NCBI RefSeq assembly: GCF_032854445.1
Contig: NC_088307.1
Coordinates: 23,130,953-23,194,952, forward strand
Direction of reading: 5' to 3'
Length of the DNA: 64,000 bases
DNA from: Liolophura sinensis
Taxonomy: Eukaryota > Mollusca > Polyplacophora > Chitonida > Chitonidae
Part shown: piece after piece, positions 1 to 11,461 of the stretch
Layout: each line of letters opens with the position of its first letter
Numbering within the stretch: position 1 is the first letter of the stretch
Position numbers and translations under genes: made by a program
Notes under the pieces: generated by a model
The model's database searches: none
What the model was told of the DNA's origin: nothing
Seen by the model: the letters and a program-made list of their open reading frames with translations, nothing else

Positions 1-1169
1 ACATTGCGGTTTTTTAAAGTTGAAGTTGGGGTTATAGAAAATCCTAAAAGGGCAATTGTGAAGACCTTCAACTAAAAGGCAAAGAAAACACTGAAATGAA
101 GTATTTATCAGATGAAATACCATGAAACACTGTCCAGGAAAATAGTTTGATTTATTTTTTTAGAATTGTTCTGGAGGACTAAAATTCAATTAAAACATAG
201 GATTCTGTTATGCTCTGTTGGGAACCAGAGAGTATCAGTGACGTCACAGCAATATTTATGATTTGAAATCGTTCCTTTTAAGGTGCATTTGTTGAATAGC
301 TCTAAATGAAGATACATATTGAATTATGAAATATAGCAATCTATATGAGTGTCAAGTGACAAAAAGATGAAGAAAAGTTGACATTACTTCTCCCAATATG
401 GTCAGAAAAGGCCACAGTAAAATCCACAGTCTTAAATGTGTTTTACTAGGTTGAAAAATATTCTAAAATAATACACCAAACTATTTCCGGTATAACGGTA
501 TTTCATCTAACATGTACTTCATGCAAGTGTGTTCTTTGCCTTTAATTTCTTCCCAACATTGGTCAAACTTGAATCTATTAAAAATTCTAATAGTCTGAAT
601 GAATGAAGTTTATTTTCGTAGTGGAGTAGTAAAATGTACGAGTGCAGGTCATGGGATCATAAGACGTAACATAAAAATTTCATGACGTCATTGATTTGAG
701 CTCTTGTTGTACTTGACGATTTAACGGTAAACTACGAAGCTTGACTAAAGGTATTAAATAAGAAATCGGAGGTAATTCTGCCATTGAAGTCCGGAAGGAC
801 CATTAAAATCAGCCAAAAGTGTATTACATGGTAATACCAACACTTTTCTTCCACAAAGTTTGAATGATTATTCAAATAAGAAATTTATTATTGTTTTATT
901 TTGGTGAGCAAATAGCGCATTACTATGTTTGTAAATCACAAAGGCGTACGTGGGAAGGTCTGTCATCAACCTGTGGACGGTCGTGGGTTTTTCCCGGGCT
1001 CTGCCCGGTTTCCTCCGACCAAAAGGCTGGCCGCCGTCGTATGAGTGAAATATTCTTGAGTAAATCGTAAAACAAGAATCTAATAAATAACAAATAAAGT
1101 ACATTTAAATCACAGAGGAATTACGCAGTCAAGAAATCATCTCTATTCTTATGTTTTCTTGTCTTCCAG
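1..1169. other. Intron of the DBH-like gene
   Basis: AT-rich and without coding signal. It holds a SINE copy (about 943..1099) that ends 70 bases before the exon a acceptor. No upstream DBH exon was found here. Confidence 0.5.
943..1099 (+). mobile_element. tRNA-derived SINE family A, 5'-truncated
   Basis: The body starts at GTACGTGGGAAGGTCTG. It carries the conserved core (CGTGGGTTT, GGGCTCTGCCCGGTTTCC, CGCCGTCGTATGAGTGAAAT), then ATTCTTGAG and an AT-rich tail. The tRNA head is missing. Confidence 0.85.
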
Positions 1170-1229
1170 GGAGACGCTCTCATCACGAGTTGTGTTGACA
1201 ACACCATTGACAGACAGAATGCTACAATA
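1170..1229 (+). CDS. DBH: DBH-like exon a
   Basis: Twenty codons in phase 0-0, after a pyrimidine-rich acceptor ending CTTCCAG and before donor GTAAGA. It encodes GDALITSC followed by a NTIDR block. Vertebrate DBH has a Tyr where this protein has Asp just before NT. Confidence 0.9.
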
Positions 1230-3342
1230 GTAAGACTGAGTCTTTAACTTACACATATTTAATACATTCTTTAATTCGACCAAGTATTACACGTGAATTA
1301 CACGTCTTGAGTTTTACTGGAAATATATCTGTACTGAAAACCAAGAATTAATCGTTGTTTTACCAAATATAAATAATTTCACTGTAGGATTACCAGTAGA
1401 TTTTTGAGTGGATGAAAACAAACAAAGCCAAGGAGAAGCTACGCCACTCACCCTTATGTAAGACCACAACAGCGGAAGCTGGATTTGAACTCTCTACGGT
1501 ATTTTTGTTGCAGGGTGGATTTGCAATTACGGACGAAATGTGTGTAAATTACGTGCATTATTACCCGGCTGTAGAACTCGAAGTCTGTAAAAGCTCCATC
1601 ACAACCAACGCTCTACACAGTTTCTTCCGATTTCTTAACAAGTGAGTGGACAAAATATCTTGTAAAGTCAGAATTCAAATCTAGAAAAGAATTTTATTTC
1701 TATGTTTATAAAGAGCATTCGCGGGGATTATCTCATTTGATCAAATTCTGGCATCCGGATTTGTTATTTGCATATGGGAAATAAACAAGTAGGTGGGTTT
1801 TAGTCGAGATCAGTTAAACAGTGCTAGTCTATGCAATCGAAACAGACATTGGTATACCAGCCGTCAACCAAAAAGGAATGTTCCTCGTCAAAAATCACAA
1901 GACCAATTCACAAAACGACGTTTAACACAAATTACCAAAGAACTAAGAAAGTATATAAGGTACGAAAATAGGACGGAATCATACAAAGAGAAGCGATCAA
2001 CAGGTTTCATTGATGTACGAAAGTCCTCTGTCAGACAGGTCGTTTTATACTATAAAATAGGTTAAGCCATATCGGTATGGAAATCAAACAATTAAGGCAT
2101 GAAGGACTTACCCCGCAGAGAGATTTTATTGTCTAATGAAATAATTAATCTATGTATATCGTACTATATTCTTAATTATCTGATTTCATTTACAATGTAT
2201 GTTGCCATGCGCCACTTACTCTGATTTATAATGGTTGTTTCCCTTTGCCGCCAGGTGGAGTGAGGAGAGGACGTCTCCAGGTCACGGTGACCGTGAGAAC
2301 TATCAATCCATCAAATGGACCCCACTGAACGTGCACTTGTTAAACTCTCTCTACGCTTCCGCTCCTCTCTCCATGCAGTGCAACATGTCGTCTGGCAGGA
2401 GATTTCCAGTAAGCATGCGTACGAGCGGACAATCAGTTGCCAAAACCATACTGGTTTTCCGCTTCGCTAACGTTTAGAGCCACATTTCGGCGCCTGTATC
2501 AGAATAGGTCAAATGTCTTTATTCTGACGTTATTCAACAAAAAGCAAGTATCTGAAAAATAAAGGCACATGGCCTGTGAAACTGTGGGCTGGAGCAATTT
2601 CAACGATTTTAAAGAGAGAGTGTTCTAAACGTTTTGTTAACATTGTTGAATTGTAAGTGCATTCATGTTTGTTGAAAGTAGTTCCAATGTGAGACTTTCC
2701 TACAGAGATGTACACTCAAAAAAATAATCTGTTATTTTTAACAGAAAGTCTGCGTGATATCAGAGTGATGCTAGAATGTATTTTGTTGTTACAACACAGT
2801 ATTGTGTCATATTCAGCATATATAATATTCTGTTCGTCTATATTTAACATAATAATCTACTGCAATATGTTGATCCCTTGTCTAGGTAGAATGTATTCTA
2901 GCACTCAGATAGCAGACCGTCTGTTAATTTTAACAGATTATTTCTTGAACGCACAGAGTAACAGAGAACTACCACTAACATGTGGTTCTCGCTGGATCTA
3001 CCGCGGCACTACGTCGGAAATGCATTGGGGACGGCTTGCAGCACCAAATAAAATTCATTAAATCATGAATGAATTATCTAACTAATTAATGTCGAGCGTC
3101 CGGAATGGACTCATAGACTTGTAATTTAAAAGGCTATAAAAGAGATGCGCCCACAAGAAAAGACTAAAAGAATGGAACTTCTGTAATGCTATATATAGAA
3201 ATTATAAATAATAAATAATTAGACAAAAACACAGGTGATTAAAAAAAATGTTTTGTTGCTTTTCTTTTCCCAGGGGGAGTGGGAAGGTATACCCCCGACA
3301 AAAATCACCGAACCATTTTGGGTCCCTGAAGAAAAGTGTTAG
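1170..3342 (+). CDS. DBH: Dopamine/tyramine beta-hydroxylase-type copper monooxygenase, last four coding exons (5' part outside window)
   Basis: Exons 1170..1229, 1514..1641, 2255..2408 and 3274..3342 join in frame (phases 0, 2, 0) into 136 residues plus TAG. They read as the C-terminal catalytic half-domain of the type II, ascorbate-dependent copper monooxygenases. Seen: GDALITSC then NTIDR, GGFAITDEMCVNYVHYYP, a Cys in LEVCKS, APLSMQCNMSS, and a final exon opening GEW. Vertebrate DBH has the same blocks in the same order, and its exon break before GEW is in the same place. The Met of LSMQC fits the CuM methionine ligand. The family hydroxylates dopamine or tyramine at the beta carbon inside secretory vesicles, using copper and ascorbate. 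MCVNYVHYYP favours DBH/TBH over MOXD1 or PHM. Earlier exons are not in 1..1169, which reads as intron. A possible AATAAA lies near 4127..4136. Whether the substrate is dopamine or tyramine cannot be decided here. Confidence 0.92.
1514..1641 (+). CDS. DBH: DBH-like exon b
   Basis: Acceptor TTGTTGCAG, donor GTGAGT, 42 codons plus two bases. It encodes GGFAITDEMCVNYVHYYP and a Cys-Lys-Ser block, the most diagnostic stretch of the gene. Confidence 0.93.
1843..2045 (+). repeat. Interspersed repeat family E
   Basis: Shares GTATACCAGCCGTCAAC at one end and AGGACGGAATCATACAAAG further in with copies near 23.9, 26.4, 27.5 and 52.6 kb. About 200 bp, non-coding, in an intron of the DBH-like gene. Confidence 0.6.
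2255..2408 (+). CDS. DBH: DBH-like exon c with the CuM methionine
   Basis: Acceptor TTTGCCGCCAG, donor GTAAGC. The first base completes AAG, then 51 codons follow, ending in phase 0. It encodes KWTPLNVHLLNSLY and APLSMQCNMSS. Reading through the donor would stop at TAG 2475..2477 with an AATAAA at 2558..2563, so a shorter alternative 3' end is possible. The spliced form is preferred because the next exon matches the family C-terminus. Confidence 0.92.
2711..2950. mobile_element. Fold-back MITE, copy 1
   Basis: Starts TACACTCAAAAA. The inner arms are near-palindromic: GTGATGCTAGAATGTATT on the left and AGAATGTATTCTAGCACTC on the right. It sits in the last intron of the DBH-like gene. The right terminus is eroded. 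Confidence 0.65.
3274..3342 (+). CDS. DBH: DBH-like terminal exon
   Basis: A strong acceptor (TTCTTTTCCCAG) is followed by GEWEGIPPTKITEPF and a stop 22 codons in. The GEW start and a Pro/Thr/Glu-rich tail match the C-terminal exon of DBH. It is too short to appear as a free-standing reading frame. Confidence 0.85.
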   Translation, partial: GEWEGIPPTKITEPFWVPEEKC

Positions 3343-4280
3343 ATGCGATGCGATTACACTGATGCCCTCAAACGTGCTGCGAGTTATTCCCACTTCGTGA
3401 CGTCTTCACCCATTGAGACCACGTTCCCGAGAATGGACTGATCTGCGTTACGCATACCACTTTAATTTTGTCATTTGGGCTTTGCATTTCTTCCATCTCA
3501 TGTAGGCCTATGGAACTGACCAGTAGTTAGCTGAATCGGCGAAATACTTAGATAAGTAAATGACCAAAAGTTGGTCCAGTTTAAATTTTGGCACGATTGT
3601 TTTCTAATGCGGGATGAACTTAAATCCAAAGATCATTCTTAAACTCCAACAAATTCCACTTTGACAAATTTGGATCGTGTAGGCTAGAGAAGGGTGGGAG
3701 AGGTCAGTAAACAATGTGTAATGTATACAATGTAGCAGTAATATAACAATCGAAGAGGACACAAAGTGCATCAAAGTGCAGTGTGAGTGGAACATCTGTT
3801 CCTATATATTTTGTTCAAGAGAGATAAGAAATATGGCATCGAGGTTATTCTATTTTACTACATTGAAACGAAGTGCTAATTTATTCTCTCTATGAAGATT
3901 TTGACACTTATCTTCCATTCTTTGAAAGGAAATATTGTCAAATTATTGTCAAAAGCCTCACACGAAGTTTTTCGGCTTGTCGTACACCTATATTTGTTTA
4001 ACTTATGATAGGAAGCGTATAGATATATGTATATTTTACAGATTGGAGATCACTCAAAATATCTATCCTTTAATTGATTGCTGAAAGACTGTTGACACAG
4101 GCGAAACTAATGCAAAATAACTTTAAAATAAATAAAGTGCAACGATTCAGTTGCTTCTTTTTTGCAGATGCGTGTTAAATGTTTTAGTCCAATGACTCCA
4201 TCTTAGTTTTAAGTGCGTCGTTTGAGCCATGACGTGGTCAACAATGATAATAACAATTAATTATTAATTAATTAATTCTT
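3343..4280. other. Non-coding stretch, 3' flank of the DBH-like gene
   Basis: May include a 3' UTR, with overlapping AATAAA motifs near 4127..4136. No gene or repeat was recognised otherwise. Confidence 0.4.
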
Positions 4281-4281
4281 T

Positions 4282-4612
4282 GATTGCTGTTTAACGACGT
4301 ATTCAAGAATTTTTCACTTGTACTGTGGTGGTTGGTTTCATGTTGGGTGGATGGCCTGGCGTAAACCACTGAACTTTGGTACCATATGTGGGGTGGATAG
4401 CCTGGCATAAACCACTGAACTTTGGTACCATTTGTGGGGTGGATAGCCTGGCATAAACCACTGAACTTTGGTACCATATGTAGGGTGGGTAGCGTGGCAT
4501 AAACCACCTGAACTTTGGTACCATATGTGGGGTGGATTGCCTGGCATAAACCACTGAACTTTGGTACCATATGTGGGGTGGATAGGCTGGCATAAACCAC
4601 TGAACTAAGAGA
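4282..4612. repeat. 46-bp minisatellite fused to a SINE tail
   Basis: About six copies of a 46-bp unit containing GGTGGATAGCCTGGCATAAA and ACCACTGAACTTTGGTACCA. A SINE-type 3' tail (TTTGATTGCTGTTTAACG) is attached at 4282. The unit resembles part of SINE family C (ACCACTGACCTTTGGCAAG), so the array may have grown from such an element. Open frames across it are a by-product of the repeat period. Confidence 0.85.
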
Positions 4613-5269
4613 TGGACTATCCACAATATCGCTGTCCAAGGCCGGGTTTGAACCCACAACTCGTACGTTTCTCATTTCAAAGAAAATAAAACACTTAACC
4701 AAATATATGTATGTGTATCGATAAAGTATCCCACGGGAAGTTTAAAAACATACCGTTCTATTTTTGTGATGCTTCTAGCTTAACCGAGATATCCCAGTTC
4801 AATGTAAACAAAATCGCGTAAAAAGTTAATGGTGCCGCCATGTTTTTAATTTTTAGTCCCAGGTTATGTCAATAACCCAAGAACGCAGGGACGCGACATG
4901 GTGTTTCCGGTTTTTCTAACATGGCGTATCCCATGGCCTCGTAAGAGTAACTACATCAAACCGAAATGGCTGTGGCCGTTTGCTACCATCGCTCTTCGAA
5001 ATAAGAAATGTTAAATTATTATTTATGTCATCTTTCCTTTTAACACATATAGTAGCTGTACACCATGAGCGAATGGAGAGTCTTCGCCACAAAACAGCAC
5101 CAAGGACATCCTTTACGGATGGGGTAAAAGACAGGCCCTACAGTTGAGAATCCCGGTCAATTCATGTCAGGTGAAATCGAGGTTATAAGCGAGACTTGCA
5201 AGCTATCAGATAGACTCGCGTTCACGTGTCAGTATCAGGACCAAAGTCGGGTCGAGTCATACCAAAGAC

Positions 5270-5430
5270 TTTCAAAATGGTACTTGCCGCTGTCTCCCTT
5301 GGCGCCCACCACTGAGAGGTTAGACCAAGGTTAGATCTGGTTGACCCCGCGTCAGTATAATGTGACTCGGTAGGGTGTCATGTCTGGTGTCTTCAGCATG
5401 ATACTTCAGCGGTGACAGCAAATTTGGCCA
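5270..5430 (-). repeat. Interspersed repeat with TGCCGAAGACACCAGACATG-type core
   Basis: The complement of GTCATGTCTGGTGTCTTCAG recurs near 22690 and 58725. It is probably an old tRNA-derived or SINE-like element; ends are not defined. Confidence 0.45.
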
Positions 5431-5574
5431 CATGATGTCGTCCTGTCACAAGAAGACACATGATATGTACACACACCTAATCACTCCTCGTCGTCATATT
5501 ACTGAAAAAATGTTAAGTATGACGATAAACCCCAAGTATACATTCATGCGTGTCAGTCCTATCACTTCGGATAG

Positions 5575-6212
5575 TGATCAGTACCCCCAGAATCCTCAAG
5601 ATCCAGCGAGGCCAAGGCTTTACGATTTAACATGAACCAATACCTCAGAATCCTCGAGATCCAGCCAGGCCAAGGCTTTACGATTTAACATGGACCAATA
5701 CCCTAGAATCCCCAGGATCCAGCGAGGCAAAGGCTTTAGGATTTAACATGGACCAATATCCCCAGAATCCTTGAAATGCAGCGAGGCCAAGGCTTTACGA
5801 TTTAACATGGACCAATACCCTAGAACCCCCGGGATCCAGCGAGGCAAAGGCTTTAGGATTTAACATGGACCAATACCCCCAGAATCCTCGAGATGAAGCC
5901 GGGCCGAGACTTTAGGATTTAACATGAACCAATATCCAAGAATCCACGAGATCCGGCGAAGCCTAGGCTTTAGGATTCAGTATGAACCAATACCCCAGAA
6001 TCCTCGAGACCCAGCGAGGCCACGGCTTTAGGGTTTAATGTGGACAGATACCCCAGAATCCTCGAGGTCCAGCGAGATCCTAGGCTTTAGGATTTAACAG
6101 GAACCGATACACCAGGATCCTCGAGATCCGGCGAGGCCTAGGCTTTAGGATTTAACATGAACCAATACCCTTGAATCCCCCAGATCCAGGGAGACCAAGG
6201 CTTTTAGGATTT
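5575..6212 (+). repeat. About 59-bp satellite array, 10-11 copies
   Basis: Diverged units contain ACCAATACCCCAGAATCCTC, GAGATCCAGCGAGGCCAAGG and CTTTAGGATTTAACATG. The array abuts a reverse-oriented SINE tail at 6211. Confidence 0.9.
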
Positions 6213-6312
6213 ATTTATGTATTTATTTGATTGGTGTTTAACGCCGTACTCAAAAATATTTCGTTTATACGACGGCGGTCAGCATTAGGGTGGGAGGAAA
6301 CCGGGCAGAGCC
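6211..6312 (-). mobile_element. SINE family A, 3' fragment
   Basis: Reverse copy of the 3' end: TTGGTGTTTAACGCCGTACT, then TATACGACGGCGGTCAGCAT, up to GGAAACCGGGCAGAGCC. Confidence 0.85.
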
Positions 6313-6715
6313 AGAACGATGATACGGTCTAACATACAGAAATGTATAAACACGTTTCAACTTTCTCCTGGGGGCGAAAAAATGGTTTTAAATTAGATTC
6401 CCTAAGGCCCCAGCAGGCAGTCCGGACATTAGGTAGTCGGCTGTGGTGACGTCAACGATGATAGCTGTCAAAACAACTTTATTGGGGTAAGAACATGAAC
6501 TGAGTAAGCAAATCTCGTATGTTCCAAGTATGTTCCTGGTATGACGTCATTTCCCATTATGACATAATTCGTGAATTTTTGAAAAACATGAAGTCTAGCT
6601 TTTCTTTAGCTTAGTAAGTCAATACCATTTAAATGTCGAGGGGATACATGGTTAATGGAAGCCGCTGCTATGGATATCTCAAGTCCATATTCTTTATTAA
6701 TGTTTTCTCTTTGAG

Positions 6716-6775
6716 TTTCCTCCCACCATAATGCTGGCCGCCGTCGTATAAGTGAAATAAGTGAATATTCTTAAA
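6716..6775 (+). mobile_element. SINE family A, short 3' fragment
   Basis: Contains TTTCCTCCCACCATAATGCT and CCGCCGTCGTATAAGTGAAA, with a small GTGAAATA duplication. Confidence 0.75.
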
Positions 6776-6984
6776 TGAAGTTCTTGATTGCCTCAATGAA
6801 GCTTCAACTGACCTAAAGTGAAATTGTTTGGTAAAACTTATCGTATACAGATTAAAGAGTTCTTCAAATGTGAACTAAACTGAAACTGATAACAAATGTC
6901 CTTATATTCGTTTGATAGTCCTATGGATAAGAAGTTCTTCGACTGATATTTTCTGTTGCTTGAATCTGAGGAACACGTTCGCAG

Positions 6985-7400
6985 AGAATTTTGCTCCAAA
7001 AAATTGAATTTGTATTACTTCCGAGTGTCTTGCTTTAACCGATACATCGTTGGATAAAGGCATGTTTTACCACAAATAGTGGACAATATTTTTTCGACTC
7101 CGGACAGTGGATATCGAACTGACAGGTTTCTCGTAAAAAGGGGCATTGTCCATCAATAAATTCCCTGGTTTGCTAGTAGTTGTAACCGAGGGGGACAAGC
7201 AAAGTCGGTGGCACCCCCACGAGCAGTATTTCAGGGTAGTAGTTGTACCCGAGTGGGGTATTGAAGCCCCACAGTCGACATTCATTAAAACAAAATCATC
7301 GTATATGCGAAAGCATACATGTGTTTCCAAATAACTATGTGAGTAACAAATCAATAAACAGTACAGTAATGCTGAGTTCCTTTTGAAATAATGTGGGAAA
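6985..7400 (-). pseudogene. Decayed partial copy of the WAP gene terminal exon
   Basis: On the minus strand this copies the 10.2-10.6 kb terminal WAP exon. It keeps a LKYCSWGCHRLC half-domain and the following SKPG start of the next domain, then loses the pattern through deletions; most of the second domain's cysteines are gone. Flanking non-coding sequence is also shared (6835..7735 with roughly 9880..11650), so this is a segmental duplication followed by decay, not a retrocopy. Homologous anchors include CCCACAGTCGACATTCATTA at both loci. It has no intact reading frame for a secreted protein. Confidence 0.7.
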
Positions 7401-7739
7401 AACACACAAAAATAATACTCAGACTAACGATGCCTTACATCCATATCTAGCAAAACGTGGTTCCCCAGTGCATATATATACAAACATATATAAAATTTAT
7501 ATACATACACAGGCACTAGCACGCACGCGCACACACATACATAAGTAGGTTTTGGAAGGCGAGTCAAACCACAGAATGTGCGTCACAACAATTTGCAATC
7601 GAATGATAAAAGCAACCGTGTACACTGATGATACAGGAAGATACGAGATTTCGCTGTTGTTGCCTGTGTGGTCCAGAATGAAGGCTGTTCAGCCAATTGT
7701 TATGCATACGCCAGGGCAAGTTTGCACAAAGTTACCTTA

Positions 7740-7900
7740 AAGAATACATGAAAAGGTACTATTAAACGAAGAGTATGCTTTTAAGGGAAAATAAAGAAAG
7801 GTATGCCAAAATATGGGAACAAATTTAATATTGGAGGCTTATTTTACATTTCTTAATATCCCCCCTCTTTTCTATGCACATTTTCCATCAATAGTTCCAG
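7740..7900. repeat. Interspersed repeat (ATACATGAAAAGGTA type)
   Basis: Resembles 36800..36960 and, in reverse, 40090..40240: ATACATGAAAAGGTA followed by TTTTAAGG. Function unknown. Confidence 0.4.
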
Positions 7901-8097
7901 AACATATATAATATATATTAGAACTATATATCCGAATATCGATCCGAGCAGATCCACGGGTACGCCGATGTGTTATCCAGGAGACCTCGTATAGTGGTGC
8001 AGCATGGCGCATATCCATCATATCAACCTAAAGGAACAACGGGTCTTGTGTATCAAACTTAAAGCCACCGCAAGACGTAGTTGCTATCAGTCAGAAG

Positions 8098-8600
8098 ATG
8101 TCAGACATTGTTAAACCTCAGCAGGACTACCGTGACAAAGCACTCGTTTTGAAAGTAAGTCAGAGAAATCAAGGAAAATCATCCGCGAAAGACTTAGGTC
8201 GCTGCAGCGTGCTCCTTTACGAGGCAGTTTACGAGTTCCTGGTAATTCTCGACGGATGCTTAAATCACAAGTGTACTGCTCCATCAGTGAAGGCCAATGA
8301 TCGAGTGGTTATGCCTCGTCGATGATAGAGCCAGTGCTTGAGAAACTTCATACCGGATATGCTGGTGTTGTTCTAGGAATGCGTGGAACAGACCAAAAGT
8401 CAGTCTCCGATTTTTGAGGATTGTTGTTTTAAGCAGCAGCCACGAGGTTTTGCCGATTTTGTGTCAAATATCAGAAGAGCAAATGTCCCACACGGCAAAC
8501 CAAGACAAATGTCCCACACGGCAAACCAAGGCATATCTCCAACCGCAGACATAGCTTATCCCTCACAACAGTGGAAAAAGGCAGCCTCTACATCCTAGTC
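8098..8600 (+). mobile_element. Ty3/gypsy retrotransposon relic (integrase N-terminal region)
   Basis: Translation gives LVILDGCLNHKC, then NDRVVMPRR and, after a frameshift near 8320, a block reading EPVLEKLHTGYAGVV. That resembles the stretch before and within the integrase H2C2 zinc-binding region of Ty3/gypsy elements, which usually has RVVIP, then LH.GH.G. A stop and at least one frame change make it dead. No LTR was recognised nearby. The assignment rests on a short motif, so an unrelated origin is possible. Confidence 0.4.
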
Positions 8601-9000
8601 GCCAAAGACGCCTGCACAGAGTGACCAGAAGCGTGGCCCCTTTGTAAACAGGGGGCAAAGACTTGTGCGCGAGTTGTTGTTAATTAGTGTTTTACAAGAT
8701 ATTTACAAGATATTGAAGAGCTGATCATTCTGATAAAAAGTCGAAGTCTGAGTCAACTATATTCCTTGAAATATGCAATCTTATGGACATTGAAAAAACG
8801 AGAACCACATCCACAGTGCAATGGTCAGAGAGGGAACTTCAAATCCTTTATAAAGCCCATGCTGACCTGTCGGTTTCAAACGGCGCAGTTAGGATGTGTC
8901 AAATACATATTTGGCAGTTTGTACGGAAATCAGTTTTTTTTTATCATTTCCACTTTTGCCGGATGTTTAGTGACATTAAGCTAACATCTGTCAAATATTA

Positions 9001-9217
9001 AATATTTCACTTATACAATGACGACAAGCTTTATGGTGGGAGGAAACCGGGCAGATCCCGCGGGAAATCCTCGACAATCCGCAAGCCATTGGAAGATCTT
9101 TCGACGTACGACCAAAGAGAAAGACAGCATGACCTGGGCTTGAACTCACAGCGACCGCATTGGTGAGAGGCACCTGGGTCGCTACGCCATGCTGGCGCAA
9201 TAGGCCACGGAAACCCC
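9001..9217 (-). mobile_element. SINE family A, with tRNA-like head
   Basis: Reverse copy from the AATATTTCACTTATAC end through AGCGACCGCATTGGTGAGAG to GGCCACGGAAACCCC, so it includes most of the tRNA-derived head. Confidence 0.85.
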
Positions 9218-9374
9218 AATGGTCAGGATACAATAATGCTAGATACTAGTTAACGCTTATTGCATTATTGTAAAAGACTGTCATTTTCCACGAATTATCC
9301 CATTCATACAACGCTATTCTTTGTATAATGAAACAATCTAAACTTTAGCTTTAGTTTTTTTTTATTTGAATGAT

Positions 9375-9590
9375 GGAATTCATTTCTTTAGTTTATTGTT
9401 GTTTTGAGGTAAGTTTTTTGGATGGAGGAATCCGGAGAGCCCGGTGTAAACCACTGACCTTTGGCAAGTTACTGACCAACTTTCCATCATGTGATCACCA
9501 TATTGGTGGAAGACAGGTTGTCTTTCAGCGAAAAATTAAAAGAGTGTGAAAACGGCGACACAAGCGCCGTCGCCCGCTTATTTTCTCTAA
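9375..9590 (+). repeat. SINE-like repeat family C
   Basis: Carries ACCACTGACCTTTGGCAAG, then CACCATATTGGTGGAAGACA and GAAAACGGCGACACAAGCGC. Copies are near 28.0 and 39.9 kb. The reading frame through it is not a gene. Confidence 0.6.
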
Positions 9591-9820
9591 GGTTCCACAA
9601 GCAAGTTACAGCAGGGAAGCCTAAAAATTTCCCTGTACAATGTACAATTCAGTTTGTTCTTTGTTACCATTGGGTTATCATTGAAAATCTTTTTGCCCCA
9701 TGCTGTCCTGAAGACATCCTTCGTGTGTTTAAAAAAAACCGCAAAGTTTAGTTTTTGTTTCAGCCCAGTAAGACAGTACCTCCGAAATGGCAACTGTCTC
9801 TTTCTGGGTTAATGAAAGCT

Positions 9821-9826
9821 TTTATT
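9821..9826 (-). promoter_or_regulatory. Possible poly(A) signal of the WAP gene
   Basis: AATAAA on the minus strand, 350 bases past the stop codon. Common by chance in AT-rich DNA. Confidence 0.3.
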
Positions 9827-10175
9827 TAACAATGTTCAATCTTTGATGAATTAAGATGTTGACAGTCTTCAAAAAAAAAAATGAAACTGGAACTGACTTT
9901 TGGTAACTTGAAATTTTTGCTAAAATGTAACGTACACAGATAATTGATTTTCTTAGAAGTATTAACTATATTCAAATTTGAACTAAACTGAAAATGATAA
10001 TGTAGTGCATGACAGTGGACTTTCGCAACAGTTTTAGGAGAATTCCTTAGATAAAAAGTGACATTTGCTATTGCTTGAATCTGACGAACACCTTCGCGCC
10101 AGATGTTTTCTAAGAAAAAGGAGTCGTATCCAGTTTTAGAAACATTGTGTACGTGTCACTTCCCGGTGTCCTACT

Positions 10176-10495
10176 TTAACCGATGGCTGGGAACCTTGTT
10201 GGTAAAGAGCATGCTCTCCCACAAAGACTACGACAACATTTCATCGACCTTGGACACTGGGTGTCGGACTGACAGTTGTCTTCGTAACGGATGCAAAACC
10301 CAGTGATATATAGCCGCGGACAATACCCTGGTTTGCTTGTAACTGTACCCGAGGGGGACATGCACCGTCGGCTGCACCCCCACGAGCAGCATTTCAGGCT
10401 ACCGGAGCAAGATTGGTCAGAAGTGCATCCGACAACGCACGGGGTCACCACGCCGTAAGGGGCTCGTGGACAGGAACCGGGTTTGGTTGGCTGAG
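10176..10495 (-). CDS. WAP gene: terminal exon with WAP domains 4 and 5
   Basis: The acceptor TTTTTGCCTACAG gives phase 1; the exon ends at TAA. Domain 4 has [24 protein letters not shown]; domain 5 has [25 protein letters not shown]. Both keep eight cysteines and differ clearly from domains 1-3. Confidence 0.88.
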
Positions 10496-11366
10496 CTGTA
10501 GGCAAAAATGAAAAGTGTAAGTTTTGATTGGTCGTTCTGATTACGGGGTTCATTTTCCGGATTTGCTCAAAGCACATTGACTCTCTCAGCGGAAGCCCCA
10601 CAGTCGACATTCATTAAAACAAAATCATCGTATATGACAAATATATTTCAATATGTAATGTTTTTCAAAATAACTACAATGTAAGCAACAAATAAATACA
10701 TGAACAGTACAATAATGCTGGTGTCCTCTTGGGAAGAATTTAGGAAAAACATATATTAAATCAAATTAATAATGTCTTACATCCGTACGTTTATCAGACA
10801 CCTATATTGTAGTATAATGCGAAGTGCTTATGCTCGGCACATTCATATATACATACATACAAGGTATTCATTGAGGAATCGATGTAGGGTACTTAGGGAA
10901 CAAATTAACACGCCAAGTTTACAGATTTTACTTGTAACCAAATATATCGCATCATGTTCCGGTAACCTACACAGAGGGTGCAAGTTCCACACAATGCACT
11001 TCTCTAAATTATCGGTGAATAACCCTCAAACCAGAGGAGTAAAAGAACAGTACTTCATTCATAAATTTAAATCTGAACTTAACAGACAAAAAATAGGGAG
11101 ATAATCTCCCCGAGTGGATAATCCCTTGGGCAAGTTCGAACTTTCTTATATTTTATGTAATTTATAAATAGGACTGATCACCATGGCTTAAACTACCTGC
11201 CTGTATATATAGCTGTCGCAAGATATGTTGAAATTAAAAAAGCTCTGAAAAATCATCATGATACGGTGAAATTAGTAAGCTAAAGCAACAAGTTCAGTTT
11301 GTCATGTTTCTTCTATAGAATATAATTTTACCACGCACAAAGAGCGTTTTACTGTACACTTTATCC

Positions 11367-11397
<31 letters not shown>

Positions 11398-11427
11398 CAT
11401 ACATACATACATACATACATACATACA

Positions 11428-11461
<34 letters not shown>

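Noticed and set aside
2409..2477. Read-through C-terminus of the DBH-like gene
   Set aside because: A strong donor ends exon c and a family-like terminal exon is found at 3274; kept only as a possible alternative 3' end.
2960..3061. Alternative DBH terminal exon (frame ending PNKIH)
   Set aside because: Has an AG in phase and an AATAAA, but no resemblance to the family C-terminus, unlike the exon at 3274.
4268..4702. 144-codon minus-strand frame with repeated Pro/His/Tyr motifs
   Set aside because: All three frames are open over the same 46-bp minisatellite, so the frame follows from the repeat and not from coding selection.
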